From: Physella acuta
Taxonomy: Eukaryota; Mollusca; Gastropoda; Physidae
Reading direction: 5' to 3'
Length of the DNA: 64,000 nucleotides
NCBI RefSeq assembly: GCF_028476545.1
Contig: NW_026732373.1
Coordinates: 69,501 to 133,500, forward strand
In this document: piece by piece, positions 1 through 12,000 of the stretch
How the letters are laid out: every line of letters starts with the position of its first letter
Position numbering within the stretch: position 1 is the stretch's first letter
Notes under the pieces: model-generated
What the model saw: the letters and a program-made list of their open reading frames with translations, nothing else
Database searches by the model: none
Told to the model about the DNA's origin: nothing
Translations under genes and position numbers: made by a program

Positions 1-3
1 GAA

Positions 4-7
<4 letters not shown>

Positions 8-56
<49 letters not shown>
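8..56. repeat. (TA)n microsatellite
   Basis: Uninterrupted TA dinucleotides. Simple repeat with no associated gene. Confidence 0.97.
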
Positions 57-58
<2 letters not shown>

Positions 59-188
59 CCAAGGTATTTGAAGATTGCATTCTGCCTCCAGTCCAGCTGT
101 TACGACCTGGATATTTTTTGTGTTGTTTGCCAGCTGTAGAAAGTTACATTGTAACTGAATTCTTCTCTTGACCAATCCAATCGATATC

Positions 189-615
189 TCCACACACAGC
201 ACATACACTTATACCATATGGTCAATATGGATGTAAAGTCAGCTGATATATCCACACAGCACATACACTTATACCATATGGTCAATATGGATGTAAAATC
301 AGCTGATATATCCACATACATTATACCATATGTCAATATGGATGTAAAATCAGCTGATATATCCACATACACTTATACCATATGTCAATACGGATGTAAA
401 ATCAACTGATATATCCACATACATTATACCATATGTCAATACGGATGTAAAATCAGCTGATATATCCACATACATTATACCATATGTCAATACGGATGTA
501 AAATCAGCTGATATATCCACATACATTATACCATATGTCAATACGGATGTAAAATCAGCTGATATATCCATATACATTATACCATATGGTCAATATGGAT
601 GTAAAATCGGCTGAG
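189..615. repeat. Tandem minisatellite, 51-60 bp units
   Basis: About eight head-to-tail units share the core 'accatatgtcaatacggatg' followed by 'taaaatcagctgatatatcc'. Most units are 51 bp, and the first ones are longer because of an inserted 'cagcacatacactt'. Because 51 is divisible by 3, both strands show repetitive open frames here (for example MYVDISADFTSVLTYGI on the minus strand). These are by-products of the period, not genes. Confidence 0.93.
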
Positions 616-1061
616 AAACATGCTGACTTTTCAAAACTGATTTTTAAATTCCCTGTAGATTCTAGGTCTATATTCTCAGTCTGAAGGTAAAGAGAAGAAC
701 TTGAAAAATCTTCTTCTTGACAAACTAGCAACATCCCACTTAGATGACAACAAGACTTTCATCAACCTCCGCAAAAAAAAAATGTCCAACAGTCTTCTCA
801 TCCTACATCATAATCATTACACCAAATACGTGATATGCAGTTTTATAAAACTAAAAAAAAAAAATCCGCCTAAAAACACGGTTTCCACTTTATAACATGA
901 ACAACAGCAACCCTTCTAAAATGGCTCTGCGCTTCCGTTTCAATAAGTAATTTCGATAGCCAAAAGTTCATTTTTGTGGCTCGGGTCGACTTGTGTCAGA
1001 AGACGTGGAACTATCATATAGCTCTCAGGAGGTCGGTAGTTTTTAGATCAATCAAGAGGCA
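616..1061. other. Intergenic, no feature recognised
   Basis: AT-rich unique-looking sequence. Short open frames here have no recognisable family and no splice context. Confidence 0.6.
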
Positions 1062-1069
1062 CTGCTGAG

Positions 1070-1233
1070 CAGTTTCTTCCAGGTATCTCTTTTGAAGAAA
1101 GTCTACCCCCCTCCTCCCGAACGACATGGAATTTATATAGAAAACATAATTTTACCAGTGTCGTTGTTCCCCCCCCCCCCCCCCCCGAAAATATCGAGTG
1201 CCCCTCGGAGAAAAAAGTCTGGAAGAAACACTG
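1070..1233. mobile_element. hAT-like MITE, family B (TTTCTTCC ends)
   Basis: The 164-bp element begins 'cagtttcttccag' and ends 'ctggaagaaacactg', which are terminal inverted repeats. It is flanked by a perfect 8-bp target duplication 'ctgctgag' (1062-1069 and 1234-1241), the hallmark of hAT-superfamily insertion. It has no coding capacity. The interior holds a poly-C run and the phrase 'aatttatatagaaaacata', shared with the copy at 29.5 kb. Confidence 0.85.
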
Positions 1234-1289
1234 CTGCTGAGTTGAGCTATGGTGGTGATAGGTGAACTGAACCTGGATGCAGTGGACTC

Positions 1290-1441
1290 ACTTGGTCGTG
1301 TGTCACCCCAACAATTTTTGTTTGGTGTCACCCCTCTCTAATACTATTTTATTATTTTAAATAGATAAAAGATTAATTTTTATAGTAAGCGATATTTCTA
1401 AATCACCCGGCGCGGACCGTGCCCCCCCCCCCCCCCCCCCC
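1290..1441. mobile_element. Fragment of MITE family A (GGCGTAGCGA ends)
   Basis: It contains 'ggtgtcacccctc' and 'cacccggcgcggaccgtgc' followed by poly-C, matching the right half of the complete copy at 39662-39961. The terminal inverted repeat is missing, so this is a decayed or truncated copy. Confidence 0.6.
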
Positions 1442-1518
1442 GCATTGTGACACTATTGCCTGCGTGTATTTCTTGTCGTGTCCAGACCGCCAAACGTTTA
1501 TAAATTTACTTTGGGTAT

Positions 1519-1679
1519 TTGAAGTTAAGGAGGAAGTGGCGCTGTGTAGTACACACGCTGCGAAAGTCTCGCTCTGATGTGACACGCTGGGCGCTTGAGT
1601 ACAACCCCCAGGGAAAGCACGGGATAGGGCGCGCAAGACAGACATGGAGGCGGAGTCTTCTTGAAGAACTGAAGACGGC
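1519..1679 (+). mobile_element. LINE reverse-transcriptase C-terminal tail, part 1
   Basis: The plus-frame translation contains KSRSDVTRWALEYNPQGK and RARQTWRRSLLEEL. These match the conserved tail found at the end of many non-LTR retrotransposon polyproteins (pattern ALxxNPQGKRxxGRPxxTWRR). The frame is interrupted after LKTA by a MITE and resumes at 1985. Only the last roughly 80 residues of the element survive. The exact clade (RTE-like or Jockey-like) cannot be assigned from this piece. Confidence 0.75.
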
Positions 1680-1984
1680 CAGGGGCGGCTGCCCGGGGCG
1701 CCGACCTTAAGGGGGCGACAGAAGGGGTAGAGAAATTAATTTGAAAGCTCATTTTAAGCTGAAGTTTCGAAAAATAAACGACTACAAGGGTTTACACACT
1801 GATTTAACAACTTTGTGACACCGAAACAGGATAGCAACTTGTAAGAAGCGCCACAAACCTCTCCAACTGGGGGGGGGGGGGGTGCTTTTTCACAGACAGG
1901 AATAACTATATATAGAAATGGGGGGGGGGGGGATGCAAAATCGATAGTCCGCCCCGGGCGCCGGATTAGGTCGCTACGCCTCTG
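1680..1984. mobile_element. MITE family A inserted in a LINE fragment
   Basis: The element starts 'caggggcggctgcccggggc' and ends 'ggtcgctacgcctctg'. It is flanked by a perfect 8-bp duplication 'aagacggc' (1672-1679 and 1985-1992). It is non-coding, 305 bp long, with two internal poly-G tracts. Removing the element and one duplication restores a continuous LINE reading frame, which supports the boundaries independently. Confidence 0.88.
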
Positions 1985-2070
1985 AAGACGGCATGGATGT
2001 CTTGGGAGTCTGCAAAATCAACAGCCAGGGACCAGACAAAATGGAGGGTTATGGTTGAGGCCGTGCGGCG
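1985..2070 (+). mobile_element. LINE reverse-transcriptase C-terminal tail, part 2
   Basis: This continues the frame of the 1519-1679 fragment: TAWMSWESAKSTARDQ then TKWRVMVEAVR, matching the usual ending (W..L...A.DR..WR..V.ALC) of these LINE proteins. The similarity fades after 2070. Confidence 0.75.
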
Positions 2071-2905
2071 TCAAAACGGCCAATGACAAAACGGCCCCGT
2101 CAATAGGACCCCGACATAAGAGCCCCAACAAATTGACCCCGTCAAAAGAGCCAGCGACATATGGACCCCGTCATATAACTCCTGACAAATAGGCTCCCGT
2201 CATTTAGGCTACCGACAAATGGGCTCACGTTATATAGGCTCACGACAAAAGGGCTCCGGTCAATAAGGCTCCCAACTAAAGGACCACTGACAATACAGTT
2301 TCTATAGAGACCGCAAAACGGTCTCATTGAATATGACACCTGCCAGTGGGACCCCTTCATCAATATTCTTTAGCTTATCTAACACTCTTAAGTAATACGT
2401 ATGCATCTCTTGTTCGGCAGGCCTTGTTTTCATAATAGTTTATCTATTATAAGAAATAGTATCTATGACTTCCATAAATGAGTCGGTCATAGGCTGTTCC
2501 AACTTAGTGTGTGGGGAGAGGGGTCCACGCTGTACATTCCTACCTGCAGTATGCTTGTAGGTTATCAAAACAAAATGCCGTTATCATGTAAACATCATGT
2601 ATATCATACATTTACACTTCTGTGCTCGCTATTAAGCAACAGATCTTTACTGTTGTAAAGTAAACATCAAATCTTAAGAATTGGTGGAATTTAGCTGTTA
2701 AGGGCTCGATTTGTTTGTGAATTGATGTTGGTTCATGAAAAACAATTTCACTCAGGCATTTAAAAGAGATTATAGTGGTATTGACGGTAGGACAAAATGG
2801 TTACTTTTAATCCAATAGTGGTCATGCTAGTCATTTGTCAGGAGCCAATATGTCGGGAGCCCATTTGTCAGGAGCCTAAATATCGGGAGCTCATTCGGCC
2901 TACAT
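2055..2905. mobile_element. Possible foldback-type element
   Basis: The left side (2065-2290) consists of degenerate 17-20 bp direct repeats of the type 'ggctcccgtcata' and 'gaccccgtcaaaa'. The right side (2835-2900) carries the same words in inverted orientation ('tgtcaggagcc', 'atgtcgggagccca'). The roughly 540 bp between looks unique and non-coding. Inverted blocks of subrepeats are typical of foldback elements. No target duplication was identified. Confidence 0.4.
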
Positions 2906-3009
2906 AGGCTTTAATCAGACTTAATTGTAACAATGTTTATCTATAGTCTGTTAATAATACAGTTGGATGTAGCACTGTTTTCTCTAAAGTTAGCACGGTT
3001 ACGTAATGT

Positions 3010-3205
3010 TGTCACCCACACCGGGTGATACCATCTAGGGGGGGGGTGACACCAAGGCAAAAAATAGCAAAATATATAGAGATAAATGATTATTACACTT
3101 AAATAAGCGGTTCATTAGAGTCTTAAATAGTCTTTTAAGAGCAAATTTAACAAATTCCGACAAGGGTGGAAGGGGGGGGGGGTGACACCATGACGTAAAC
3201 CTGCT
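3010..3205. mobile_element. Decayed MITE family A copy
   Basis: It shares 'ccgggtgataccat', poly-G, 'ggtgacaccaaggcaaaaaa' and 'tagcaaaatatatagaga' with the family A copies at 4643 and 18709, then ends near a second 'ggggtgacaccat'. The ends are lost. Confidence 0.65.
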
Positions 3206-3470
3206 AATGATAGAGACGATAGAGAAAACATGCTACATCAAGCTGTATTTATAACCGACTAAAGATAAAAATCGTTAGTAGGGGGGGGGGGGGGGAGTGG
3301 GGGGGGAGTGGGGGAAGTTACATTAGCTCAACGTTGCAAAATATGCCTATGGTAAACGGTTTGGTTTAGAATCAAAATAACTTATGTGTTAATCCATGTA
3401 TGAGGGGGGGGGGGGGGAAATTAAATTTAAAAAATGTGAATACATACGCGTGCATATACATACTTACTTT

Positions 3471-3661
3471 CAGAGGCGTAGCGACCCTTCCCGGCGCCCG
3501 GGGACAAACTTTCGATTTGCATCCCCCCTTGAACTTTTCATTTGCACCCCCCTCAAACTTTCAATTTGCTTTTACAACCTATTTTGGCGCCCCCCCCAAG
3601 GTCGGCGCCCGGGGACATATGTCCCCCCCCCCCCCCGCCCCCCCCCCTCGCTACGCCTCTG
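3471..3661. mobile_element. MITE family A, complete copy
   Basis: 191 bp, with ends 'cagaggcgtagcgaccc' and 'ctcgctacgcctctg' inverted to one another. The flanks 'cttacttt' and 'cttactta' are a near-perfect 8-bp target duplication. The interior repeats 'cgatttgca' plus poly-C. The Pro-rich open frames across it are not genes. Confidence 0.85.
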
Positions 3662-4197
3662 CTTACTTATATAAATTCAAATTTGGCAGGCAATAGTACA
3701 CGGGGGCCGGTACCGGTTGGCCGCAAAGTCCACGAAGAGGGGGTCAAAACTGATCTCGACTGACCGGCGCCTTATATGAGCTATTTAACAAAAAAAAAAA
3801 ACACTTGCGCCGCACGACCCGCCCCCCCCCCCCCCTTGATATTTTGTGAGGTCGTAAACCGACCCTGGAGGATAACAAAAAACATTCCATTTGAATAAAA
3901 CCCTTAGGGTTGTTAGATTTGTCTAGATACCGTATTTTCATATATAAACAATTGTGTGTGAAAAAGTAAACAAAGACTACGTCATTTGGTATGTGTACAG
4001 GGGAGGTAACTTTTTAAGTAATAATTTCTAAATAATGTTTTTACTATTTTAAAGAAAAAACAAACATCACAAAGTATAGCATTCGTTTAAATAGAAATTT
4101 CGTTATAAATTAAGTTATGTATTGTAATGATTTTGTGAAAGTTAATTCCAAAATTGAATTTAATATACTATTTATTTACGGGCCGACCCGCGGCGTA
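3662..4197. other. Intergenic, no gene recognised
   Basis: Contains a poly-A and a poly-C tract (3790-3836) and otherwise AT-rich unique sequence. Confidence 0.55.
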
Positions 4198-4205
4198 TCA
4201 TACGC

Positions 4206-4408
4206 CAGAGGTGTAGCGACCCTTCCCGGCGCCAGGGGACAAACTTTTCGATTTCCACCCCCCCCCCCTCAAACTTTCGATTTGCACCCCCCCTAAGATT
4301 TTGATTTGCATCCCCCTCAACCTTTCAATTTATTTTTCCAACCCATTTTGGCGCCGCATAAGGTCGGCGCCCGGGGTCCCCCCGCCTTCCCCCCTCGCTA
4401 CGCTACTG
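4206..4408. mobile_element. MITE family A, complete copy
   Basis: 203 bp, starting 'cagaggtgtagcgaccc' and ending 'ctcgctacgctactg', with a perfect 8-bp target duplication 'tcatacgc' (4198-4205 and 4409-4416). Non-coding. This is the clearest evidence that family A moved by a hAT-type transposase. Confidence 0.92.
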
Positions 4409-4642
4409 TCATACGCCGCTATTTATTAGTTGTTTTATTTTCTACTTTTCAGTAATTCATTTGTGAATTCGACAGTACCAATGCTGCCACTGAAAATATT
4501 TGCTTTAAAACACTATCAGATGGTCCTTAAGGACGATACCCCCCTCCTTTCCCCCAACCCCCCCCCCCCCCTTGAAAGCAAACTCCTCTTAGCTACCTCC
4601 CCTAAGTTTAAAATCGTTTCAAACTACATTATCTGCCCCTAA

Positions 4643-4802
4643 CAGGGGCGTAGCGAGGGGGGGGGGGGGCGGGGGTGCGGACCGCACCGGGTGACACCAT
4701 TTAGGGGGGGTGACACCAAGGCAAAAAATAGCAAAATAAATAGAGAAAAACTTGAGGGGGGGGGGGGTGCAAATCGAAAGTTTGAGGGGGGGGGGGGGTG
4801 CT
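4643..4802. mobile_element. MITE family A, one end preserved
   Basis: It begins 'caggggcgtagcgag', then poly-G, 'accgcaccgggtgacacc', 'caaaaaatagcaaaataaat' and two 'gtgcaaatcgaaagtttgag'-type segments. The far inverted end is absent, so the copy is truncated near 4802. Confidence 0.75.
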
Positions 4803-5169
4803 TACAGCTTGGTGTTTTCTATCGTCTCCAAGAAGAGAATTATATATTGATATACTTTTAATGAAGCCTTTGCAGTTCTAATAACCTAGCGAGTAAGAAG
4901 TTTGCGAATACCCCACCTATGTTTGCATGACTTAACATTACGCAGACTGTTTACGCTTAGGCCCTAACCACGCCACATAACAGCCTATCACATTAATTAA
5001 TCATTCAAGTTCTCAAAAGCTTTTTGAAAACATAAGCGAAGCTTGGAAGTATGACTAGTATAAATAAATAAATACTATTTATATATATATAGTATCTCGC
5101 TATAACGGAGGGCGATTTAAGAATTTCTTACAGCACGCAACGGGGCGTCTGGGCGGTAATGTGGACAAA
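4803..5169. other. Intergenic, no feature recognised
   Basis: Unique AT-rich sequence with a short TA run near 5083-5091. No gene or repeat family recognised. Confidence 0.5.
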
Positions 5170-5177
5170 CCAGCGCC

Positions 5178-5440
5178 CATGGTTTCTTCCAGACTTTTTT
5201 CTCCGGAAGGCACTTGATATTTTTTATATTTCCGGGGCGGGGGGCGGACTAAATTTTTTTCCGGGGGGGGGGGGGGGGGGGCGGACACTGGTAAAAGCAT
5301 ATATTTTCTATATAAATTTTCATTTCATTCTTAGCACCCCCCCACCCACACACGGCCTTTTGTGCCTACAATTGTAACCGTTGTTTGAATAAATTTGAAT
5401 TTGAAATTTGAATTTGAAGATATGGCTGGAAGAAACACTG
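5178..5440. mobile_element. MITE family B copy
   Basis: The ends 'catggtttcttccag' and 'ggctggaagaaacactg' are inverted repeats. The flanks 'ccagcgcc' (5170-5177) and 'ccagcgct' (5441-5448) form a 7/8 target duplication. The interior has poly-G blocks and a short 'aatttgaatttgaa' run near the right end. 263 bp, non-coding. Confidence 0.8.
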
Positions 5441-5448
5441 CCAGCGCT

Positions 5449-5983
5449 ATAACAACAACTCTCTTTACATTCAAATTACTCAATTTTAGAAAACAAGGCT
5501 ACGCGTCTAAAAATACACACTTGGTAACGCATAGATGTAATCTTCTTAAAGTATTGCATAAGCCCGCGGCAGCGGTTGGGACGGGATCGCTAGTATTATA
5601 TCGCTAGTATTATTTTATAGCCTATTTATATAGACTTGTATTTTGTCCACTCCCCCCTCCCCAACCCCAAACTCAAAGGCTAGATCTGCCTTTAAGGTCA
5701 ATGCAACACATTTGTTGCACAAGAAATTATTTTAAAAAAATAATCTTTCTACCATGGCTTTAAAAAAAAGAAATTTACAAAAAGCTCTCGTCTAATGTTA
5801 AAGTAAAGCTGATTCTAGATCTACTTCAGACTTAAAACATGGAAAATCTATTTAAGATCAATCAGACCCACACCTTTCCTTCGATAAAAGGCGCATGATT
5901 GTAAAGAAAGAGAGTACCTAGGCCTAGACCAGCAAATCGCAGCGCGTGAAGAATTTCCCAGCATTCTTATATTCTTGCCCAAA
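5449..5983. promoter_or_regulatory. Upstream region of the FMR1/FXR gene
   Basis: This non-repetitive stretch precedes the start codon at 5984 and should contain the promoter and 5' UTR. It has a small GC-rich patch at 5563-5590 but no TATA box or other element I can defend. The transcription start is not determinable from sequence. Confidence 0.35.
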
Positions 5984-6034
5984 ATGGAGGATCTTTCGGT
6001 TGAAGTTGGTGGAAACAACGGTGTTTATTATAAA
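5984..6034 (+). CDS. FMR1: FMR1/FXR exon 1
   Basis: Encodes residues 1-17, starting at ATG 5984 and ending at donor gtgcgt. The product [17 protein letters not shown] opens the first Agenet/Tudor domain and fixes the start codon by homology. 51 nt, phase 0 end. Confidence 0.95.
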
Positions 6035-9000
6035 GTGCGTAATTATCTATTACCCTCCATTAATTATAGTATGTAATGCCTTGAAAACTAAGAACTATAA
6101 TTTTCCATTGCTGGACATGGTGCTGTAATTAATGTTAATTGCAGTCTTTAAATTTCAAAACTAATCATGTCTTGCACTCTAGGCCTAAAAATTAAATTTT
6201 TATGTAAGCTAGACCCCTGCCCTAATCCAGAAAAGTATTTTTTCCCCGTTCAATAGTACTCACTCTTCCTATTCCCAAATTCTAGATCTAATCAATATTG
6301 AATTAATAGTAGCCTAGTATTTACATCTAGAATCTAGATCCTCTCTTTTTACTTTATTACCTTTCTATGTAGATCTATCTAGATTTAGTTTCACTCAGTA
6401 ATCAGTACACTGACAGTAGTACAGACAGTAGAATCTAGTTTGTCTTAAAATTAGATAGAAAATTACAAATTTAATTAGTTTCTAGATCTAGCTAGATTCT
6501 AGATCAATGTGCCTGATAGAACAGAGTACAGAGAGCTACAAGTAGAATGAATGACTCAATGCCTGAGTAACTGACAGTAATTGACTACTGAAAATCAGAC
6601 TAAATTATAAAATAAAAATTTAATTGTAGCCTATCCTTTTGTACTTTTATCTTTTTTTATACTTTTATTTGAGGTATAATTTTGATGGGGCAGACAGAGA
6701 CAGGACAATCGACTTTTGAATAGTGTGGAATTGTTGGTAGGCCCAAGACCTAAATCAAATCTAGTAATAAATTATAGGCCTAATGAATTAATATTGTAAT
6801 GTAATGTCTCGTTAGGTTCAGAAGTTACTAGAGTTACGCTAGGACTTGGTTTGGGTTATGGATAGGATTGGTCATGACGTATAGCTTATATGATCTAACC
6901 TTAACAATTGTCAGGCCAACATGAGAGATCCTGTTAGTGTTTTTACTATAAGGCCTGTTAATTTAGGGGTACTGAGTATGATAAATGATAACACTGCGCC
7001 TCGCAGAATCTCATTATTTCAGTGCAAGACTCGAGAAATGGATGCTCTTACAGTTACATCCTTTGTCAGAAAAACTTACGACTTTTTTCTTTTCAATTTA
7101 GAAATAGGCCTACAGGTTCTTCTTGTCAATCCACACTAAAAACTTTAAAAAGTGAACAACCAGGTTAATTTTGAAAATTAAGTGTTATTTCTGAGAGCAA
7201 TTACTTTTAGAAAAATGCTTCATTTTTGGCTGTGCAAGTTTTTTCCTACATCATTTAAAAAAAATTGTAATGTACTTTATACTGAACAAAAAAACCCACC
7301 CATTTGGTTCTTTTAAACTATTATTTTAATAATGCATTCTAAAGAATGACAACTTTAAAAACAAATTGATTATTAATAAATGGGCCTACCGTAAATAAAA
7401 AACTCAAAACAATTATAGGCTACACATCCACATGATAGATCTAGGCCTACTATGAACTTTTATAACAGCTTCACTTTTTCAGAATTTCTGCAGATAGTAA
7501 ATTTAATTCAGAAAACTCAATTGATTCTCTCCTTGTCAACAGTAATAAATGTAACACAAAAGTGTATGGATATCTTAGAAAACACCAATTGTCTTTATTA
7601 AAAATCATATGCCTTTTTTTTAAAACCAGAGACTTAGACAGGGAAATAACAAATGAATAGGGCCTACTTATTAACATTATTATCTCCTGATACTGACTGA
7701 AAAGTAAAAGTAACCAGTAACTTTTTTGGCTCAGACTAAAAAAGTAATATGACTAAAATTATCTTTAGCTGTACAAAACTAAAGTTTTTGGTTGGTAAAA
7801 AATATGAGATGATTTATGCAGGCCTAATTGATATTACCATTTTCACTCACTATAATAACAGATACATCTTTTGAAATTAAGAATAACATAATTTAAAATA
7901 TTTTGGGTTGTCACAGACAGATATTTACACAATCTTTATTTTTAATACATGTTCAAGCATTCAAGATCTTTTTAAAACTAATTTTGTACTTTCAAATTAC
8001 TTTTTAAAACTAATTTTGTACTTTCAAATTACAGGCATACTTAAAAAGTTTCTCTGATGATGAGGTTTTGGTCTCTTTTGAAAACAAGTAATAATATATT
8101 TTGTATTAATTGTTAAATAAGGTGTTTATATAGATTTTTAAAGACTGGTTAAATTAGTATGCAGATATAAATTTCTACTACTTTTGATTATTCTGTTCTC
8201 TATTTCAGTTGGCAAGCAGATAAAAGAGTAAAACTTGTGAATGTGAGGCTGCCACCTAAAGCAGGCTCAAGCAAGCCAGAGTTTAGAGAAGATGAGAGGG
8301 TTGAGGTACGTATTTTTTTTACTGAGTTTGCTCTTATCTAAAAATATGTATTTTTAGGCATTTTAAGAAAGAAGTGAGATTCTGTACATTTCAAATATCA
8401 GCTAATGACTGTAAAATACTTTATTTTAATGAAAGGTATTTGGCAAAGTCAAAGATGAAGAAGGTCTAGCATGGTATCCTGCAAAAATAAAAATGTTGAA
8501 GGGTGAATTTGCTGTTGTTGCTTCTCCTTGGGATGCAAATGACATATTACCTTTAGATAAAATCAGATCAGTTAACCACAAGTTAGTACTGTTTCTATCT
8601 CTTCACTTAGTTGTTTTATTATTGATTGTTATAGATCTATGATAAGGATTTTTTTTTTTTGACAATGAATTACAATTAAAGAAAAATTACGGCTGTTAGT
8701 CAATGATATATTTTGTTATCAATAAACTTTCAGTCCTCCAATCACCAAAGAGTCATTTTTCCAGTTTGTGTTGGAAGTCCCACCTGATTTGAGAGAAGGG
8801 TTAGTATTGATGTCATTTTAAACAACAATTTTATAAATAGGATTCATTTTGATTAGGGAGGATTGGATAACATTTTATATGAAATTGTGCTGGTAAGGGC
8901 TGATATTAAGAATTTATTGACATTTTTGGCTTGTTGCTTGAATTAAACAATGTTGAATTACTCTTAAGGTGCCAGGAAGAAATAGCAATACAGGAATTTC

Positions 9001-12000
9001 GCAAGCATATAGGTGGTGCTATGGTGTCTTACAACCCAGAAGATAAATCACTGCATGTGCTTGTAAGTTGTTGATAAAAATATATTTATTAAAAACTATT
9101 TTAGAAAATATTTATTTTGTTAATGAAATTAAAATTAATCCAAAGTACATTAGTTAATTAGTTACATGATTATAGATTGGTAGGGCAAGGTATAATGTTT
9201 TTAAATTGGAGTTTGTATAAACAGCATTTAGGCCACCTAGTTTAAAAAAGTGCATTAATACAGTAAGCTAAGAACACTTTGGAAATTACAGTAGTGTTAT
9301 GTCCAAGAAGACAAACACAGCTAGTTAGCAATTACATTTAAGAAGTCAAAATTGCTAATGGCAAAAATATTTTTATAAGGATTAAGTTAAAGCAACCATT
9401 ATGTCAAACAAGCGTTTTAAGCAAAATATAAGCTCATTAATAAATTACTATAAGGCTTAAATAATAATCCACATTTATTGAAAAAAGAAATGACAGTTCT
9501 ATTATCTTTTTATAACTGTAGAGCACTAGTCCAAGTGTCATCAAAAGAGCTTCTATGATTGGAGATATGTTCCTTAGAAACATGAGACAAAAAGTATTAC
9601 TTAAACAGCGAACAGAAGAAGCAGTTAAAAAGCTTCAGGTAACTAGCAAATTTTATTATATCAAATCAAGCCTTTAAATTACATTTTTATTCTCTTATGT
9701 TACACTTAATATAGTATTAATTGATTGACAAATGAATATATAAATTCTCTTTGGTTTCAACTGAATTTTTTAGAGCACAAAGATCAGATCAGGGTACATG
9801 GAGGAATTTCAGGTCCGTGATGAACTGATGGGTTTAGCTATTGGCACTCATGGAGCTAACATACAGCAGGCCCGTAAGGTTGATGGCATTACTGGCATTG
9901 AACTGGATGAAGCTTCTTGTACATTTAAAGTCTATGGAGAGGTGTGTACTGTCATGGTTTAGTAAGAGGATAATTAGTAAAAAGAAATTTATTCAGGTTA
10001 TGTTCATTAGTAATTTGGAGTAATTTCTAAACTATTTTTAAGACACAAGAAGCTGTTAAGTCTGCTCGAGGCTTATTAGAGTTTTCCGAGGAGACTTTTC
10101 AAGTGCCTAGAGATTTAGTAGGTAAGCAGAAATTACTGAAAGGAAAATATGTTAATGTTGTTTGTCAATTAAAATTTTTGTGTGAATAAAACATGTATTT
10201 AAATAAGTAATTGTTTTCTTAAAAGCCTATTCAAATTCACTTTTTGCAGCTAAAGTCATAGGAAAAAATGGCCGTAATATTCAAGACATAGTAGATAAAT
10301 CAGGTGTGGTCCGTGTAAAGATTGAAGGAGACAACGAACATGAAACTGAAAGAGAAGAGGTATGATTGTGATGCATTAAATAAAACTATATCATTTATAT
10401 AGGAAAATAAAAAAGAAAACGTTTCAATTTATTTTTTGTTATTGTAATATTGAAAATATTATAATTATATTAGTTTTAAAGTAAATGTGGATAAAAATAA
10501 TTTAGTTCCTTTTTCATGACTGCCAAACATAAAATTAGTGCAATGATTTAGCTTCTCTGATTGTGCATATAATTGAAAACAGTTGTACACATCCTTTCAG
10601 GGCCAAGTGCCATTTATCTTTGTTGGAACTATGGAGAGTATTAGTAATGCCAAGCTCCTATTGGAGTATCACCTGGATCATCTTAAGGTAGCTTATTATA
10701 CTGTACCTCAGTTTTATACCTTTCATTTTTTAAAAATCTAATGCAGAGAAGCATTTTAAAAAAAATAAATAAATAGGCTTACTTAAAATTTCTATTTTAA
10801 AACTTTAAATTAAGAAACTTGTTAATGTTTATATTTTGAAAAAAATTGTAACATATTTATTATATTTATTATTTGTTTTTCCATAGATCCTGTAGCTATT
10901 TGAGACAATATTAATAATCTTTAACCAACTCTTCCACAAGTTTTAATTCACTTTCTCTCTTTTTTTTCCCCCATTTATTGTTATAAACAAACATTAAATG
11001 GGATAAAGTACTTTTTCTAGATTTATATCAATTTATAAGTATTACTCTTATTCATTATTAATAAAAACAACCTAGATCACACATTCTTAAAACATTGTTG
11101 ATTAAAAGATGATAATTAGTATTTCTAAATTGTATTTAGGAAGTGGAACAGTTACGACAAGCAAAACTTGAAATTGACCAACAGCTTAAGTCATTATCAG
11201 GGCCCCAACCAGGTTCTTACTTTCCCCCACCCCGTGACAGAAGATGGGGCTATCCGTAAGTAAAGTTCAATTATTTATGTATTTAACATGAAATAGTATA
11301 ATTTAACTATTATTAATAAACAAACCCTGCGTATTTTAGGTTTACCATTGATATTTTCAATTTAAACAAAATTCAAAGTACAACTCAAATGTATTTTATG
11401 ATTCATTCTGAACATCCATTTTTTGAAGTGAGCAGTTTGATGATAGAAGGGGGCGTGGTACCAGAGGTGGCCGTGGTGCTGGCAGAGGTCGTCGGTGGAA
11501 TACAGATAGACATGGTGAGATATTTATTTGCCTGGGCATGTCAGTTGTTATGTTTTTTCACCTTGAATAATGTAAAGAAAAATAGTAATCATCCATAAAA
11601 TAAGACTCTTTTTATCAAAGTTAACTTTATGAATGTGATGTATGGTATCTTTCCTAATCCTAAGGAAAGAGGTTTTATAAAACAATTTAAAAATAACTAC
11701 AAATTAGACTTTCATCACATTGAAAGTTTAAGCATTTACTTATGCAAAAGAATTGATCAATTGTCAAACCACAGTAACTGTAGATGTGTAGTGGCAAATC
11801 TATACCTGTTGTCAATAGTCGCAACTCTTACTAATAACTATTTTTTCAATTCATAATAAAGGTGTATACATGTATCACTAAAAGTATAGTGATATTTAAG
11901 TTCCAACTTCTTTATATTCATTTGCTCTCTTCATGTCATTGAACTAGGTGATGATTCTACATTGCCAAATTCTATTGTTGGTGACTGGTCTGCTGAAGTG

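Noticed and set aside
3396-3763. Pro/Phe-rich small open frames
   Set aside because: They are translations of MITE family A and its poly-C tracts.
11389-11598. 69-codon frame around FMR1/FXR exon 13
   Set aside because: It is the wrong frame across the exon. The RGG frame with acceptor 11428 joins in phase on both sides.
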